Source of the DNA: Pseudomonas mediterranea CFBP 5447
GTDB lineage: Bacteria > Pseudomonadota > Gammaproteobacteria > Pseudomonadales > Pseudomonadaceae
DNA length: 64,000 nt
Direction of reading: 5' to 3'
NCBI RefSeq assembly: GCF_000774145.1
Contig: NZ_KN322987.1
Coordinates: 436,756-500,755, forward strand
The notes beneath the pieces were generated by a model. That model made no database searches, was not told the origin of the DNA, and saw only the letters and a list, made by a program, of their open reading frames with translations. Shown piece by piece: positions 34,282-42,760 of this stretch (its first letter is position 1; each line of letters starts with the position of its first letter). Both the position numbers and the translations under genes were made by a program.

Positions 34282-35229
34282 ATGAACCTCAAGTTCCTCG
34301 AAACCTTCGTCTGGGTGGCACGCCTGCAAAGCTTCAGCCTGACCGCCGAAAAGATGTTCAGCACCCAGGCCGCGATTTCCGCCCGGATCGCATCGTTGGA
34401 GGACGAGTTGGGCCTGCGCCTGTTCGTGCGCGATTCCCGGGGCGTATCGCTGACGCCCGAAGGTTTCAAGGTGCTCAACTACGCCGAGCAGATGCTCGAG
34501 GTCCAGCGTGCGCTGAAACAGTCGCTGGGCACCGGCAACGAGCAGCAAGGCCTGGTGCGCATCGGCGTGATGGATACGGTGATCCACACGTGGCTGAGCC
34601 CGTTGATGTCGATGCTGATGCAGGCGTTTCCGGCGGTGGAAATCGAAATCACCGCCGACGCTGCACGCAATCTGTGCGATCAGTTGCAGAAGGGTTACCT
34701 GGACATCGCCTTCCAGACCGACCTGGTCCGCCACGAAAGTGTGCGCAACCTCGAATTGGGTCACTACCCCATGCATTGGATCGCCGCCAGTCATTCGATC
34801 TATGCCCGGCCTTATGCTTCGCTGGCCGAGATGGCGAGCGAACGCATCATCACTTTCGTCAAGCAGTCACGGCCGCATCAGGATGTCCTCAATTTGCTGT
34901 ACGCCCAAGGGATCAACGCCCCACGGGTCAGTTGCGTCAACTCGGTGTCGGCCATGACGCGGTTGATTCGCGACGGTTTCGGTATAGGTGCCCTGCCCGC
35001 GGCACTGGTGGCCAAACCCCTGGCAAGTGGCGAGCTGATCCAGTTGGAACCGGGTACTTCCCTGCCGCAGTTGAACGTCATCGCGTCCTGGCGCGCGGGC
35101 GTGGGGCTGGAACTGATCGAGAGCATCGTTCAGATGAGCCGCCAGGTGGTTGGGCAATATGCCCTGGATGTCGGTCCGCAACGCATGGTGACGGCACCAG
35201 GCCTGAACGGTCCGCTCTCGCTCGAATAA
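34282..35229 (+). CDS. LysR-family regulator (paralogue 1)
   Basis: A 315-residue LysR protein starting at the canonical MNLKFLETFVWVARL helix-turn-helix (1-60), followed by an effector domain (about 90-295) with DTVIHTWLSPLM and NSVSAMTRLIRDGFGIGALPAAL. It is closely similar along its whole length to the LysR at 36878. It is divergent from the porin gene and upstream of a DUF1445 gene. Both are likely targets. The ATG at 34282 is supported by the aligned start of the paralogue; the frame opens 24 codons earlier without support. Confidence 0.92.
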   Translation: MNLKFLETFVWVARLQSFSLTAEKMFSTQAAISARIASLEDELGLRLFVRDSRGVSLTPEGFKVLNYAEQMLEVQRALKQSLGTGNEQQGLVRIGVMDTVIHTWLSPLMSMLMQAFPAVEIEITADAARNLCDQLQKGYLDIAFQTDLVRHESVRNLELGHYPMHWIAASHSIYARPYASLAEMASERIITFVKQSRPHQDVLNLLYAQGINAPRVSCVNSVSAMTRLIRDGFGIGALPAALVAKPLASGELIQLEPGTSLPQLNVIASWRAGVGLELIESIVQMSRQVVGQYALDVGPQRMVTAPGLNGPLSLE

Positions 35230-35320
35230 CTTTTATTTGTCACGGGGTACCAACATTCCTTGTTGGACGTCGTTGCCTGGGTTTTCTAAAAAGAACGGAC
35301 GAACCCATGGAGAAACCTTG

Positions 35321-36124
35321 ATGTCCCTCCCAGCCTTGTCGTTTGAACAATTACAACATTATGAGCCCCTTGCCCTGCGCCAAGGCATCGCTGCGGGCCG
35401 GTACCAAGGGCATACCAGCGGCCTGGGCAAGGGACGGGTACAAGCCAATATCGTGATCCTGCCCGGCGATTGGGCCAACGAGTTCCTGCGCTACTGCACC
35501 CTCAATCGCCAGGCCTGCCCGATATTGGACGTGACCGAACCCGGGGACCCGTACTTCCGCAACCTGGGCAACGCCATCGATATCCGTCACGAAGTGCCCC
35601 GCTACCGGGTCTTCCGTGACGGCGAGTTGAGCGAAGAGCCGCTGGACATCGAACATCTGTGGCAGGACGACATGGTGGCCTTCGCCCTCGGCTGTTCATT
35701 CTCTTTCGAACAACCGCTGCTGGAAGCCGGCATCCGGCTGCGGCACATCGATCTGGGTCGCAACATCGCCATGTTCCGGACCAACATCGACACTCGCCCC
35801 ACCGCCCGCCTCTCCGGCAAGATGGTGGTGACCATGCGACCGATGAAAGCCGCCGCCGCGATCCAGGCGATCCAGATCACCGGTCGCATGCCCAATGTCC
35901 ATGGCGCCCCGGTACACATCGGCGACCCATCGCTGATCGGCATTCAATCCCTGGACAAACCGGACTACGGCGACGCCGTGCCGATCGAGGCGGACGAGAT
36001 CCCGGTGTTCTGGGCCTGCGGCGTGACCCCGCAATCGGTGGTCCAGGCCTCGCGTCCACCGCTGTGCATCACCCACGCGCCGGGTTGCATGCTGGTGACG
36101 GATTTGTGGAATAGTGCTTTGTAG
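35321..36124 (+). CDS. DUF1445 / D-glutamate cyclase-family putative hydro-lyase
   Basis: A 267-residue protein of the DUF1445 (putative hydro-lyase) family; the only biochemically known relative I can name is mitochondrial D-glutamate cyclase, which makes 5-oxo-D-proline. Family landmarks include the early GxxQANIVILP segment, EPGDP near residue 66, FALGCSFSFE near 117 and FWACGVTPQ near 233. GGAGA lies eight bases ahead of the ATG at 35321. Sandwiched between two LysR paralogues, it probably processes an acid imported through the nearby porin. Its substrate is unknown. Confidence 0.85.
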   Translation: MSLPALSFEQLQHYEPLALRQGIAAGRYQGHTSGLGKGRVQANIVILPGDWANEFLRYCTLNRQACPILDVTEPGDPYFRNLGNAIDIRHEVPRYRVFRDGELSEEPLDIEHLWQDDMVAFALGCSFSFEQPLLEAGIRLRHIDLGRNIAMFRTNIDTRPTARLSGKMVVTMRPMKAAAAIQAIQITGRMPNVHGAPVHIGDPSLIGIQSLDKPDYGDAVPIEADEIPVFWACGVTPQSVVQASRPPLCITHAPGCMLVTDLWNSAL

Positions 36125-36146
36125 ACTTCTCGGTTAACCACATACC

Positions 36147-36238
36147 CTGTGGGAGCGAGCCTGCTCGCGATAGCGGCGGCAAGGCCGGCATCGAGTTGCC
36201 TGACCCACCGCCTTCGCGAGCTGGCTCGCTCCCACAGG
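36147..36238. repeat. REPIN
   Basis: A 25-base inverted pair with one mismatch (36147-36171 and 36214-36238), core TGTGGGAGCGAGC, flanks a 42-base spacer. It is the same REP subfamily as the element at 42646-42736. It separates the DUF1445 gene from the NTF2-like gene. Confidence 0.82.
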
Positions 36239-36299
36239 TATTGGGTTGCTTGAACCCTATTTATTAGAACAGCACCTCTCAACCCGACATGGACACCCG

Positions 36300-36839
36300 A
36301 TGAACACGGCCCAACGATCGATCCAGCAGTACATCAACGCCAAGGACGCCAACCGCCCTCACCTGCTGGACCAGGCCTTCACGGCCGATGCCACCCTGGA
36401 CATGATCGTGCGCACTGGCTCGATCTCTTTTCCGGGGCATGTGGAAGGCCGCGAGGCCATTGGCGACGTCCTGGTCAGGCGCTTTGGCCAGACCTTCGAA
36501 AACGTCTATACGTTTTGCCTGGGCGCCTCGCCTTCCGAGAATGCCAAGGCGTTCCAATGCAAATGGCTGGTGGCGATGTCGGACAAGCACAGCGGCGAGG
36601 TCCGGGTCGGTTGTGGGGTGTATGACTGGCAGTTCGAGCCTGCATCGCACCGGGCTGAACGATTGACGATCACCATCGAGCACATGGCTACGTTGCCGGC
36701 AGCCGACCTGGCGCCGGTCATGGCGTGGGTTTCGGCGCTGGACTATCCATGGTGTGACGTCCGCACGATTATGGACAACGCGCCGGATGCAGCCGGGCTT
36801 CAAGCGGTGCTCCAGTATGTGGCGGCCGAACCGCTGTAA
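36300..36839 (+). CDS. NTF2/SnoaL-like protein
   Basis: A 179-residue protein with a probable cone-shaped NTF2-like fold: an N-terminal helix (RSIQQYINAKDANRP) with a following DATLDMIV strand, then a VEGREAIGDVLV helix and long beta-strands through VGCGVYDWQFE. Such proteins may be small isomerases, dehydratases or ligand binders. None of the SnoaL catalytic residues can be assigned with certainty. It lies 38 bases ahead of the second LysR gene and after the DUF1445 gene, so it probably belongs to the same pathway. The ATG at 36300 fits the family start. Confidence 0.78.
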   Translation: MNTAQRSIQQYINAKDANRPHLLDQAFTADATLDMIVRTGSISFPGHVEGREAIGDVLVRRFGQTFENVYTFCLGASPSENAKAFQCKWLVAMSDKHSGEVRVGCGVYDWQFEPASHRAERLTITIEHMATLPAADLAPVMAWVSALDYPWCDVRTIMDNAPDAAGLQAVLQYVAAEPL

Positions 36840-36877
36840 ACGACTCATTGCAATCTCAGCTCCGGGGAGCCGCCGAC

Positions 36878-37798
36878 GTGAATATCAAGTTTCTGGAAAC
36901 CTTCGTCTGGGTCGCTCGCCTGAAGAGCTTCCGGCTCACGGCAGAGAAACTCTTCACCACCCAGGCGTCCATTTCCAGCCGGATCGCGGCCTTGGAAGAC
37001 GAAATGGGCGTGCGGCTGTTCGTGCGCGACTCCAAAGGCGTGTCGCTGACCTCCGAAGGACAACGGGTGCTGGAATATGCCGAGCGCATCATGGACACCA
37101 TGCAGAGCATGAAGGCGGTGATCAAGGATCCGCGCCAGGTCCGTGGTCGGATCCGCATCGGCGCCATGGATACGGTCATCCACACTTGGCTCAGCCCGTT
37201 GGTCACGCGCCTGATGGAGTGCTATCCAGCCCTGGAGATCGAACTGTCGGCCGACACGGCGAGCAACCTGTGTTCCCAACTGGAAAAAGGTTACCAGGAC
37301 ATCATTTTCCAGACCGATATCCTGCGCCTGGACAGCGTGCGCAATGCGCTGCTGACCCGGTATCCGATGCATTGGGTGGTGCGCACCGGCTCGGTCTATG
37401 ACCGGCAATACGCCTCGCTGGAGGATCTGTCCCAGGAACGCATCGTGACCTTCTCACGCAACTCGCGACCCCATCAGGACATCCTCAACCTGCTGCACTC
37501 GGCGAACATCGTGTCACCGCGCATCAACTGCGTGAACTCGGCCTCGGCCATCACCCGCCTGGTTCGCGACGGCTTCGGCATCGGCGCCATGCCGGCGGCG
37601 CTGGTACAGGGCGAACTGGCACAGGGCACGCTGACCCTGGTCACCGGCATACCGCTGCCCTCGGTGATGGACATCGTTGCCAGCTGGCGCACCGGCGCGG
37701 GCATGGAACGGGTGGAAGACATCGTCAGCCTGACCCGGGAGGTGGTGGATGAGTTCGTCGGGGCGCTGCCTGCGGGGTACCGGCTGGAGGCGCAGTAG
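36878..37798 (+). CDS. LysR-family regulator (paralogue 2)
   Basis: A 306-residue LysR protein that begins with GTG and has GGGGAG eight bases upstream. Its first 60 residues nearly repeat those of the regulator at 34282 (same FLETFVWVARL opening, same LFVRDS and GVSLT), and similarity continues through DTVIHTWLSPLV, SRPHQDILNLL and RLVRDGFGIGAMPAAL. The two genes therefore descend from a duplication, yet they differ enough in the effector domain to sense different compounds. It follows the NTF2-like gene closely and may autoregulate with it. Confidence 0.9.
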   Translation: MNIKFLETFVWVARLKSFRLTAEKLFTTQASISSRIAALEDEMGVRLFVRDSKGVSLTSEGQRVLEYAERIMDTMQSMKAVIKDPRQVRGRIRIGAMDTVIHTWLSPLVTRLMECYPALEIELSADTASNLCSQLEKGYQDIIFQTDILRLDSVRNALLTRYPMHWVVRTGSVYDRQYASLEDLSQERIVTFSRNSRPHQDILNLLHSANIVSPRINCVNSASAITRLVRDGFGIGAMPAALVQGELAQGTLTLVTGIPLPSVMDIVASWRTGAGMERVEDIVSLTREVVDEFVGALPAGYRLEAQ

Positions 37799-37982
37799 GC
37801 TTCCGTGAACCACCGTGGGCGACCCTTGGCGCCCCTCCTATCCAAATCTGGCTTATGACGGCGCCGGCGCGACTACGAACTGTCAGTGAACTGCAATATT
37901 CCCGACTTACTCTGGACCCATACACCACGATTCATCACGGATCGCGGGTCATGCAGGCCGGGAATAGCCAGGGAACCACCAG

Positions 37983-39362
37983 ATGAAAATAACGGTATTC
38001 GGAAGCGGTTACGTCGGGTTGGTGCAAGCCGCCGTGCTGGCCGAAGTGGGCCATGACGTGGTCTGCATGGACATCGACGAGCAGAAAGTCGAATGCCTGC
38101 GTCAAGGCCAGGTCAGCATCTACGAGCCAGGCCTGGCGCCATTGGTGCGTGAAGGGCTTGACGCCGGAAGATTGCATTTCACCAGCGATGAACGGCTCGC
38201 CGTGCAGCACGGGCAGGTGCTGTTCATCGCGGTAGGCACGCCATCCAGGGACGATGGCTCGGCCGATCTGTGCCAGGTCATGGCGGTGGGTGAAGCCGTC
38301 GCCCGCTACCGCGAGCAACCGGTGCTGTTGGTGGAGAAGTCCACCGTACCGGTGGGCACCGGCGATGCCTTGCGGGCCCACATCGATAAATGCCTGATCA
38401 AGGCAGGCCGCCTGTTGCAATTCGATATCGCCTCCAATCCGGAGTTTCTCAAGGAAGGCTCGGCGGTCGCCGATTGCCGCCGCCCGGATCGCATCGTGGT
38501 CGGTTGCGAGCGCGATGAGGTGCGCGAAACCATGCGCGACCTGTATGCACCGTTCAATCGCAACCACGACCGGGTCTTGTTCATGGACCTGCGCAGCGCC
38601 GAGCTGACCAAGTACGCCGCCAACGCCATGCTCGCGACCAAGATCAGCTTCATCAATCAGATCGCGGAACTGGCGGAGCACCTGGGGGCCGACATCGAAG
38701 CGGTGCGCCTGGGCATCGGTGCCGACTCACGCATCGGCTATCACTTCATCTACCCAGGCTGCGGCTACGGTGGCTCGTGCTTCCCCAAGGACATGCGCGC
38801 CCTGATCCACAGCGCCGAGCAGGCCCATTGCGCCAGCGATCTGCTGCAAGCGGTGGAAGCCATCAACGCAAGGCAGAAACACAAGCTGTTCGAGCGGATC
38901 AAGGCGTTCTACAACGGCGATCTGCGCGGCAGGACCTTTGCGTTGTGGGGGCTGGCCTTCAAGCCCAATACCGACGACATGCGCGACGCTCCGAGCCGGG
39001 TGCTCCTGGAGTCGCTGTGGGCCGCCGGCGCCGCTGTCCGGGCGTTCGATCCGGAGGCAATGCAGCAGACCCAGCAGCTCTACCCCAACGAGTCGAAACT
39101 CATGCTGATGGGCACCCCGGAATCGGTCTTGCCGGGTGCCGATGCGCTGATCATCTGTACCGAATGGCAACCTTTCAAGGCGCCGGACTTCGCGCTGATC
39201 CGGCAACGGCTCAAGGCCCCCGTGGTCTTTGATGGTCGCAACCTGTACGACCCGGAGCGCATGGCCGACAAGGGCTTTACCTACTTCCCGATGGGGCGTG
39301 GACGGTCATGCGAGTTGCCCATCGCACCGCAAGCCCGCTACCCGATCTCGCGAAGCGCTTGA
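37983..39362 (+). CDS. ugd: UDP-glucose 6-dehydrogenase
   Basis: Oxidises UDP-glucose twice to UDP-glucuronate, a precursor of exopolysaccharide and lipid-A sugars. The 459-residue protein has the NAD-binding motif FGSGYVGL (6-13), the hinge segment SNPEFLKEG (151-159), the helix Lys in SAELTKYAANAMLATK, and the catalytic Cys266 in GGSCFPKD. The C-terminal UDP-binding domain contains GLAFKPNTDDMRDAPS. All expected residues are intact. It stands alone, with a terminator right after it. Confidence 0.96.
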   Translation: MKITVFGSGYVGLVQAAVLAEVGHDVVCMDIDEQKVECLRQGQVSIYEPGLAPLVREGLDAGRLHFTSDERLAVQHGQVLFIAVGTPSRDDGSADLCQVMAVGEAVARYREQPVLLVEKSTVPVGTGDALRAHIDKCLIKAGRLLQFDIASNPEFLKEGSAVADCRRPDRIVVGCERDEVRETMRDLYAPFNRNHDRVLFMDLRSAELTKYAANAMLATKISFINQIAELAEHLGADIEAVRLGIGADSRIGYHFIYPGCGYGGSCFPKDMRALIHSAEQAHCASDLLQAVEAINARQKHKLFERIKAFYNGDLRGRTFALWGLAFKPNTDDMRDAPSRVLLESLWAAGAAVRAFDPEAMQQTQQLYPNESKLMLMGTPESVLPGADALIICTEWQPFKAPDFALIRQRLKAPVVFDGRNLYDPERMADKGFTYFPMGRGRSCELPIAPQARYPISRSA

Positions 39363-39474
39363 GCACATGCTTACTTCAAAATAAATGATCTCAAACAGCA
39401 TTAATATGAATTTGTAAGCGGGGATGGCGAACGTCACACTGTGCAGCGTTCCTTCCCCAATTGTTGGAACACTT

Positions 39475-39513
39475 AAAGGGCTTTCAGGGATCTTCCCGTA
39501 AGCCCCTTTTTTT
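39475..39513 (+). terminator. Intrinsic terminator after ugd
   Basis: GGGCTT (39478-39483) pairs with AAGCCC (39500-39505), with an inner GGGA/TCCC stem (39487-39490/39494-39497), and is followed by seven T (39507-39513). It lies about 115 bases past the ugd stop and 24 bases before the next gene, so it may serve a separate short transcript as well as ugd. Confidence 0.8.
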
Positions 39514-39537
39514 GTTCGCTTTTCGGATTCGTGCTCT

Positions 39538-40245
39538 ATGCTTTCTCGCTGGTTCCCCGCTGCTATCAATACCCGTCCCACCGAATGGAGCCGCGCCGCC
39601 ATCGGCATGGCCCTGGGGGTGATGTTCAGTGTCTGGCTCTGCGGCCAGGTGTATGGCCTCGAAGTGGCGCAACACCTGATCGGCCCTCTCGGGGCTTCGG
39701 CAGTGCTGCTGTTCGCCGTGTCTTCGGGCGCCCTAGCCCAGCCCTGGTCGATTTTCGGCGGTTACCTGTGTGCCTCGGTCGTGGGCCTGCTGGTGGCTCA
39801 TGTACTGGGGCGCACGCTGGGCAGCGCTTGCCTGGCAGCCGGCATGGCACTGGTGTTGATGTGCTGGCTGCGCTGTATTCATCCCCCGGCCGGTGCCCTG
39901 GCGGCGACGTTGGTGCTGGCGGATTCGTCCATTGTCGCCCTGGACTGGCAGGCGCTCGGCGCGGCCATGCTGGCAGGTTCCGCACTGCTGGTCAGTGCGC
40001 TGGCCTACAACAACCTGACGCGGGTGCGCTATCCGAAGCGGGCCAGCGAACCGGTGGCGGTCATTCCCGCCGACCATCCTCCCGTCGACCGTCAGGCCAT
40101 TACCGCCGAGGACTTGAAACTGGCTCTTGCGGAAATGGAAGCATTCTTCGACGTAACCCCCGAAGATCTCGAACAATTGATCCATGCCAGCGAGCGAAAT
40201 GCCAAGCGCCGCAGCATCACGGAGGTGCTATCGGGTCGCGACTGA
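39538..40245 (+). CDS. HPP-family inner-membrane protein
   Basis: A 235-residue membrane protein of the HPP family. Four to five hydrophobic helices lie between residues 18 and 165, and the namesake motif occurs in CIHPPAGALAATLV near residue 120. A polar C-terminal tail of about 65 residues follows. Relatives in cyanobacteria and plants transport nitrite, but most bacterial members are uncharacterised. It starts only 24 bases after a strong terminator, so it needs a promoter inside or just after that structure. A ribosome-binding site is not obvious. Confidence 0.88.
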   Translation: MLSRWFPAAINTRPTEWSRAAIGMALGVMFSVWLCGQVYGLEVAQHLIGPLGASAVLLFAVSSGALAQPWSIFGGYLCASVVGLLVAHVLGRTLGSACLAAGMALVLMCWLRCIHPPAGALAATLVLADSSIVALDWQALGAAMLAGSALLVSALAYNNLTRVRYPKRASEPVAVIPADHPPVDRQAITAEDLKLALAEMEAFFDVTPEDLEQLIHASERNAKRRSITEVLSGRD

Positions 40246-40379
40246 GCCTGTGGCTGCTATAAATATGCAGACAGGACCTGCACGTATACCGGTTGTGCGA
40301 GGCAATTTTGCACTGTTACGATCCCGACCGGATACGCGCGACACAATTCATAAAGAACAATAAAAGCAGGGAGTTAGCG

Positions 40380-41486
40380 ATGACTGCTCAGGTTTCATCC
40401 CAAGCCACAGGGAGCGTCGAAGTCGTGGCCTGTGAGGTGTTGGTCGAGGTTCGCAACCACATCGGCCATTTGACCCTGAACCGCCCCGCCGGCCTCAATG
40501 CCCTGACCCTGGGCATGGTGCGCAGCTTGCAGCAACAACTCGATGCCTGGCTTGCCGACCCTCAGATCCACGCGGTGGTGTTGCGCGGCGCCGGAGAAAA
40601 GGCGTTCTGTGCCGGTGGCGATATCCGTTCGCTGTACGACAGCCATAAGCAAGGCGACACGCTGCACGAAGACTTTTTCGTCGAGGAGTATGCCCTCGAC
40701 CTGACGATCCACCATTACCGCAAACCCATTCTCGCCCTGATGGACGGTTTCGTCCTGGGCGGCGGCATGGGCCTGGCCCAGGGCGCGGACCTGCGGGTGG
40801 TGACCGAACGCAGCCGCCTGGGCATGCCCGAGGTCGGCATCGGTTATTTCCCGGACGTCGGTGGCAGTTATTTCCTGCCGCGTATCCCTGGCGAGCTGGG
40901 CATCTACCTGGGGGTCAGCGGCGCCCAGATAAAGGCCGCCGACGCGTTGTACTGCGGGTTGGCCGACTGGTACCTGGAAAGCCGCAAGCTCGCCCAGCTC
41001 GACGAGCGTCTCGACCGCCTGGAATGGAGCGACATGCCGCTCAAGGACCTGCAAAGCCTGCTGGCGAAACTCGCCGTGCAGCAACTGCCGGCCCCACCGC
41101 TGGACGACCTGCGCCCGGCCATCGATCACTTCTTCGCCCTGCCCGATGTGCCGAGCATGGTCGAGCAACTGCGCCAGGTCACTGTTGCCAACAGCCATGA
41201 ATGGGCGCTGCAAACCGCTGAGCTGATGGAAACCCGCTCGCCCCTGGCCATGGCGGTCACCCTGGAAATGCTGCGACGCGGGCGCCATCTGAGCCTGGAA
41301 GACTGTTTCGCCCTGGAGCTGCACCTGGACCGGCAATGGTTCGAGCGCGGCGACCTGATCGAAGGCGTGCGCGCCCTGCTGATCGATAAAGACAAGACGC
41401 CACGCTGGAACCCGCCGACCCTGGATACGCTCGACGCGAACCAGGTCGCGAGTTTCTTCGACGGCCTCGACGACCTCCGGAACTGA
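40380..41486 (+). CDS. 3-hydroxyisobutyryl-CoA hydrolase (crotonase fold)
   Basis: A 368-residue crotonase-superfamily protein. This length, with a C-terminal extension after residue 250, marks the 3-hydroxyisobutyryl-CoA hydrolase subgroup rather than simple enoyl-CoA hydratases. Oxyanion-hole and catalytic elements are AFCAGGDIRSLY (about 78-89), GFVLGGGMGLAQGADLRVVTE and PEVGIGYFPDVGGSYFLPR, where the Glu and Asp of PE..FPD are typical of the hydrolase. It frees 3-hydroxyisobutyrate in valine breakdown. It is four bases ahead of an acyl-CoA dehydrogenase gene, and both form one unit. The ATG at 40380 follows a GGGAG. Confidence 0.9.
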   Translation: MTAQVSSQATGSVEVVACEVLVEVRNHIGHLTLNRPAGLNALTLGMVRSLQQQLDAWLADPQIHAVVLRGAGEKAFCAGGDIRSLYDSHKQGDTLHEDFFVEEYALDLTIHHYRKPILALMDGFVLGGGMGLAQGADLRVVTERSRLGMPEVGIGYFPDVGGSYFLPRIPGELGIYLGVSGAQIKAADALYCGLADWYLESRKLAQLDERLDRLEWSDMPLKDLQSLLAKLAVQQLPAPPLDDLRPAIDHFFALPDVPSMVEQLRQVTVANSHEWALQTAELMETRSPLAMAVTLEMLRRGRHLSLEDCFALELHLDRQWFERGDLIEGVRALLIDKDKTPRWNPPTLDTLDANQVASFFDGLDDLRN

Positions 41487-41490
41487 GCCC

Positions 41491-42642
41491 ATGCACGACC
41501 TCGAATTGACCGAAGAACAAGTGATGATCCGCGACATGGCCCGGGACTTTGCCCGTGGCGAAATCGCGCCCCATGCCCAGGCGTGGGAGAAGGCCGGGTG
41601 GATCGACGATGGCCTGGTGGCGAAGATGGGTGAGCTGGGCCTGCTGGGCATGGTGGTGCCCGAGGAATGGGGCGGCACCTACGTCGACTACGTCGCCTAC
41701 GCCCTGGCGGTGGAGGAAATCTCCGCGGGTGATGGCGCCACCGGGGCCCTGATGAGCATCCACAACTCGGTGGGTTGCGGGCCGGTCCTGAATTTCGGCA
41801 CCGATGAACAGAAACAGACCTGGCTGGCCGACCTGGCGAGCGGACAGGCCATTGGCTGCTTCTGCCTGACCGAACCCCAGGCCGGCTCCGAGGCGCACAA
41901 CCTGCGCACCCGCGCCGAATTGCGGGATGGCCACTGGGTCATCAATGGCGCCAAACAGTTCGTCAGCAACGGCAAGCGGGCGAAACTGGCGATTGTGTTC
42001 GCGGTGACAGACCCGGACCTGGGCAAGAAAGGCATCTCGGCCTTCCTGGTGCCGACCGATACACCGGGCTTCATCGTCGATCGCACCGAGCACAAGATGG
42101 GCATCCGCGCTTCGGACACCTGTGCCGTTACCTTGAACAACTGCCGCGTCCCCGAGGCGAACCTGTTGGGTGCCCGTGGCAAGGGCCTGGCGATCGCCCT
42201 CTCCAACCTGGAAGGCGGCCGCATCGGCATCGCCGCCCAGGCCCTCGGTATCGCCCGGGCGGCATTCGAGGCGGCCCTGGCCTATTCGCGGGATCGGGTG
42301 CAGTTCGACAAACCGATCATCGAGCACCAGAGCGTCGCCAACCTGCTGGCCGACATGCACACCCGCCTGAATGCCGCCCGCCTGCTCATCCTCCACGCCG
42401 CCCGCCTGCGCAGCGCCGGCAAACCCTGCCTCTCGGAAGCCTCCCAGGCGAAGCTGTTCGCCTCGGAAATGGCCGAAAAGGTCTGCTCCTCGGCGATGCA
42501 GATTCATGGTGGATACGGCTATCTGGAAGACTATCCGGTGGAGCGCTACTACCGCGATGCGCGGATTACCCAGATCTATGAAGGGTCGAGCGAGATCCAG
42601 CGGATGGTCATCGCCCGGGAATTGAAGAACTACCTGGTGTAA
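41491..42642 (+). CDS. Acyl-CoA dehydrogenase, probably isobutyryl-CoA dehydrogenase
   Basis: A 383-residue FAD-dependent acyl-CoA dehydrogenase. The signatures are CFCLTEPQAGSEAHNL, GAKQFVSNG, LGARGKGLAIALSNLEGGRIGIAAQALG and the C-terminal IYEGSSEIQRMVIAREL, which contains the catalytic base Glu. It sits immediately downstream of the 3-hydroxyisobutyryl-CoA hydrolase gene, which points to valine degradation (isobutyryl-CoA to methacrylyl-CoA). The missing middle enzyme, an enoyl-CoA hydratase, is not in this window. A short- or branched-chain specificity is inferred from context only. Confidence 0.92.
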   Translation: MHDLELTEEQVMIRDMARDFARGEIAPHAQAWEKAGWIDDGLVAKMGELGLLGMVVPEEWGGTYVDYVAYALAVEEISAGDGATGALMSIHNSVGCGPVLNFGTDEQKQTWLADLASGQAIGCFCLTEPQAGSEAHNLRTRAELRDGHWVINGAKQFVSNGKRAKLAIVFAVTDPDLGKKGISAFLVPTDTPGFIVDRTEHKMGIRASDTCAVTLNNCRVPEANLLGARGKGLAIALSNLEGGRIGIAAQALGIARAAFEAALAYSRDRVQFDKPIIEHQSVANLLADMHTRLNAARLLILHAARLRSAGKPCLSEASQAKLFASEMAEKVCSSAMQIHGGYGYLEDYPVERYYRDARITQIYEGSSEIQRMVIARELKNYLV

Positions 42643-42645
42643 AGC

Positions 42646-42736
42646 ATCGCGAGCAGGCTCGCTCCCACATTGGATCTCTGGAGTACGCAATATTTGCGTA
42701 CACCACGGACCCTGTGGGAGCGAGCCTGCTCGCGAT
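42646..42736. repeat. REPIN with central palindrome
   Basis: A perfect 24-base inverted pair (42646-42669 and 42713-42736) carries the REP core TGTGGGAGCGAGC. Its centre contains another perfect palindrome, GTACGCAA (42683-42690) and TTGCGTAC (42694-42701) around TAT. It lies between convergent acyl-CoA dehydrogenase and galactose dehydrogenase genes. Confidence 0.88.
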
Positions 42737-42760
42737 AGCGGTCTACCTGTTACAGCGCGA

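Noticed and set aside
39421..39513. Fluoride or guanidine riboswitch before the HPP gene
   Set aside because: A GGGGATGG segment recalls the fluoride motif, but the conserved downstream core of that riboswitch is absent, and the structure fits a terminator.
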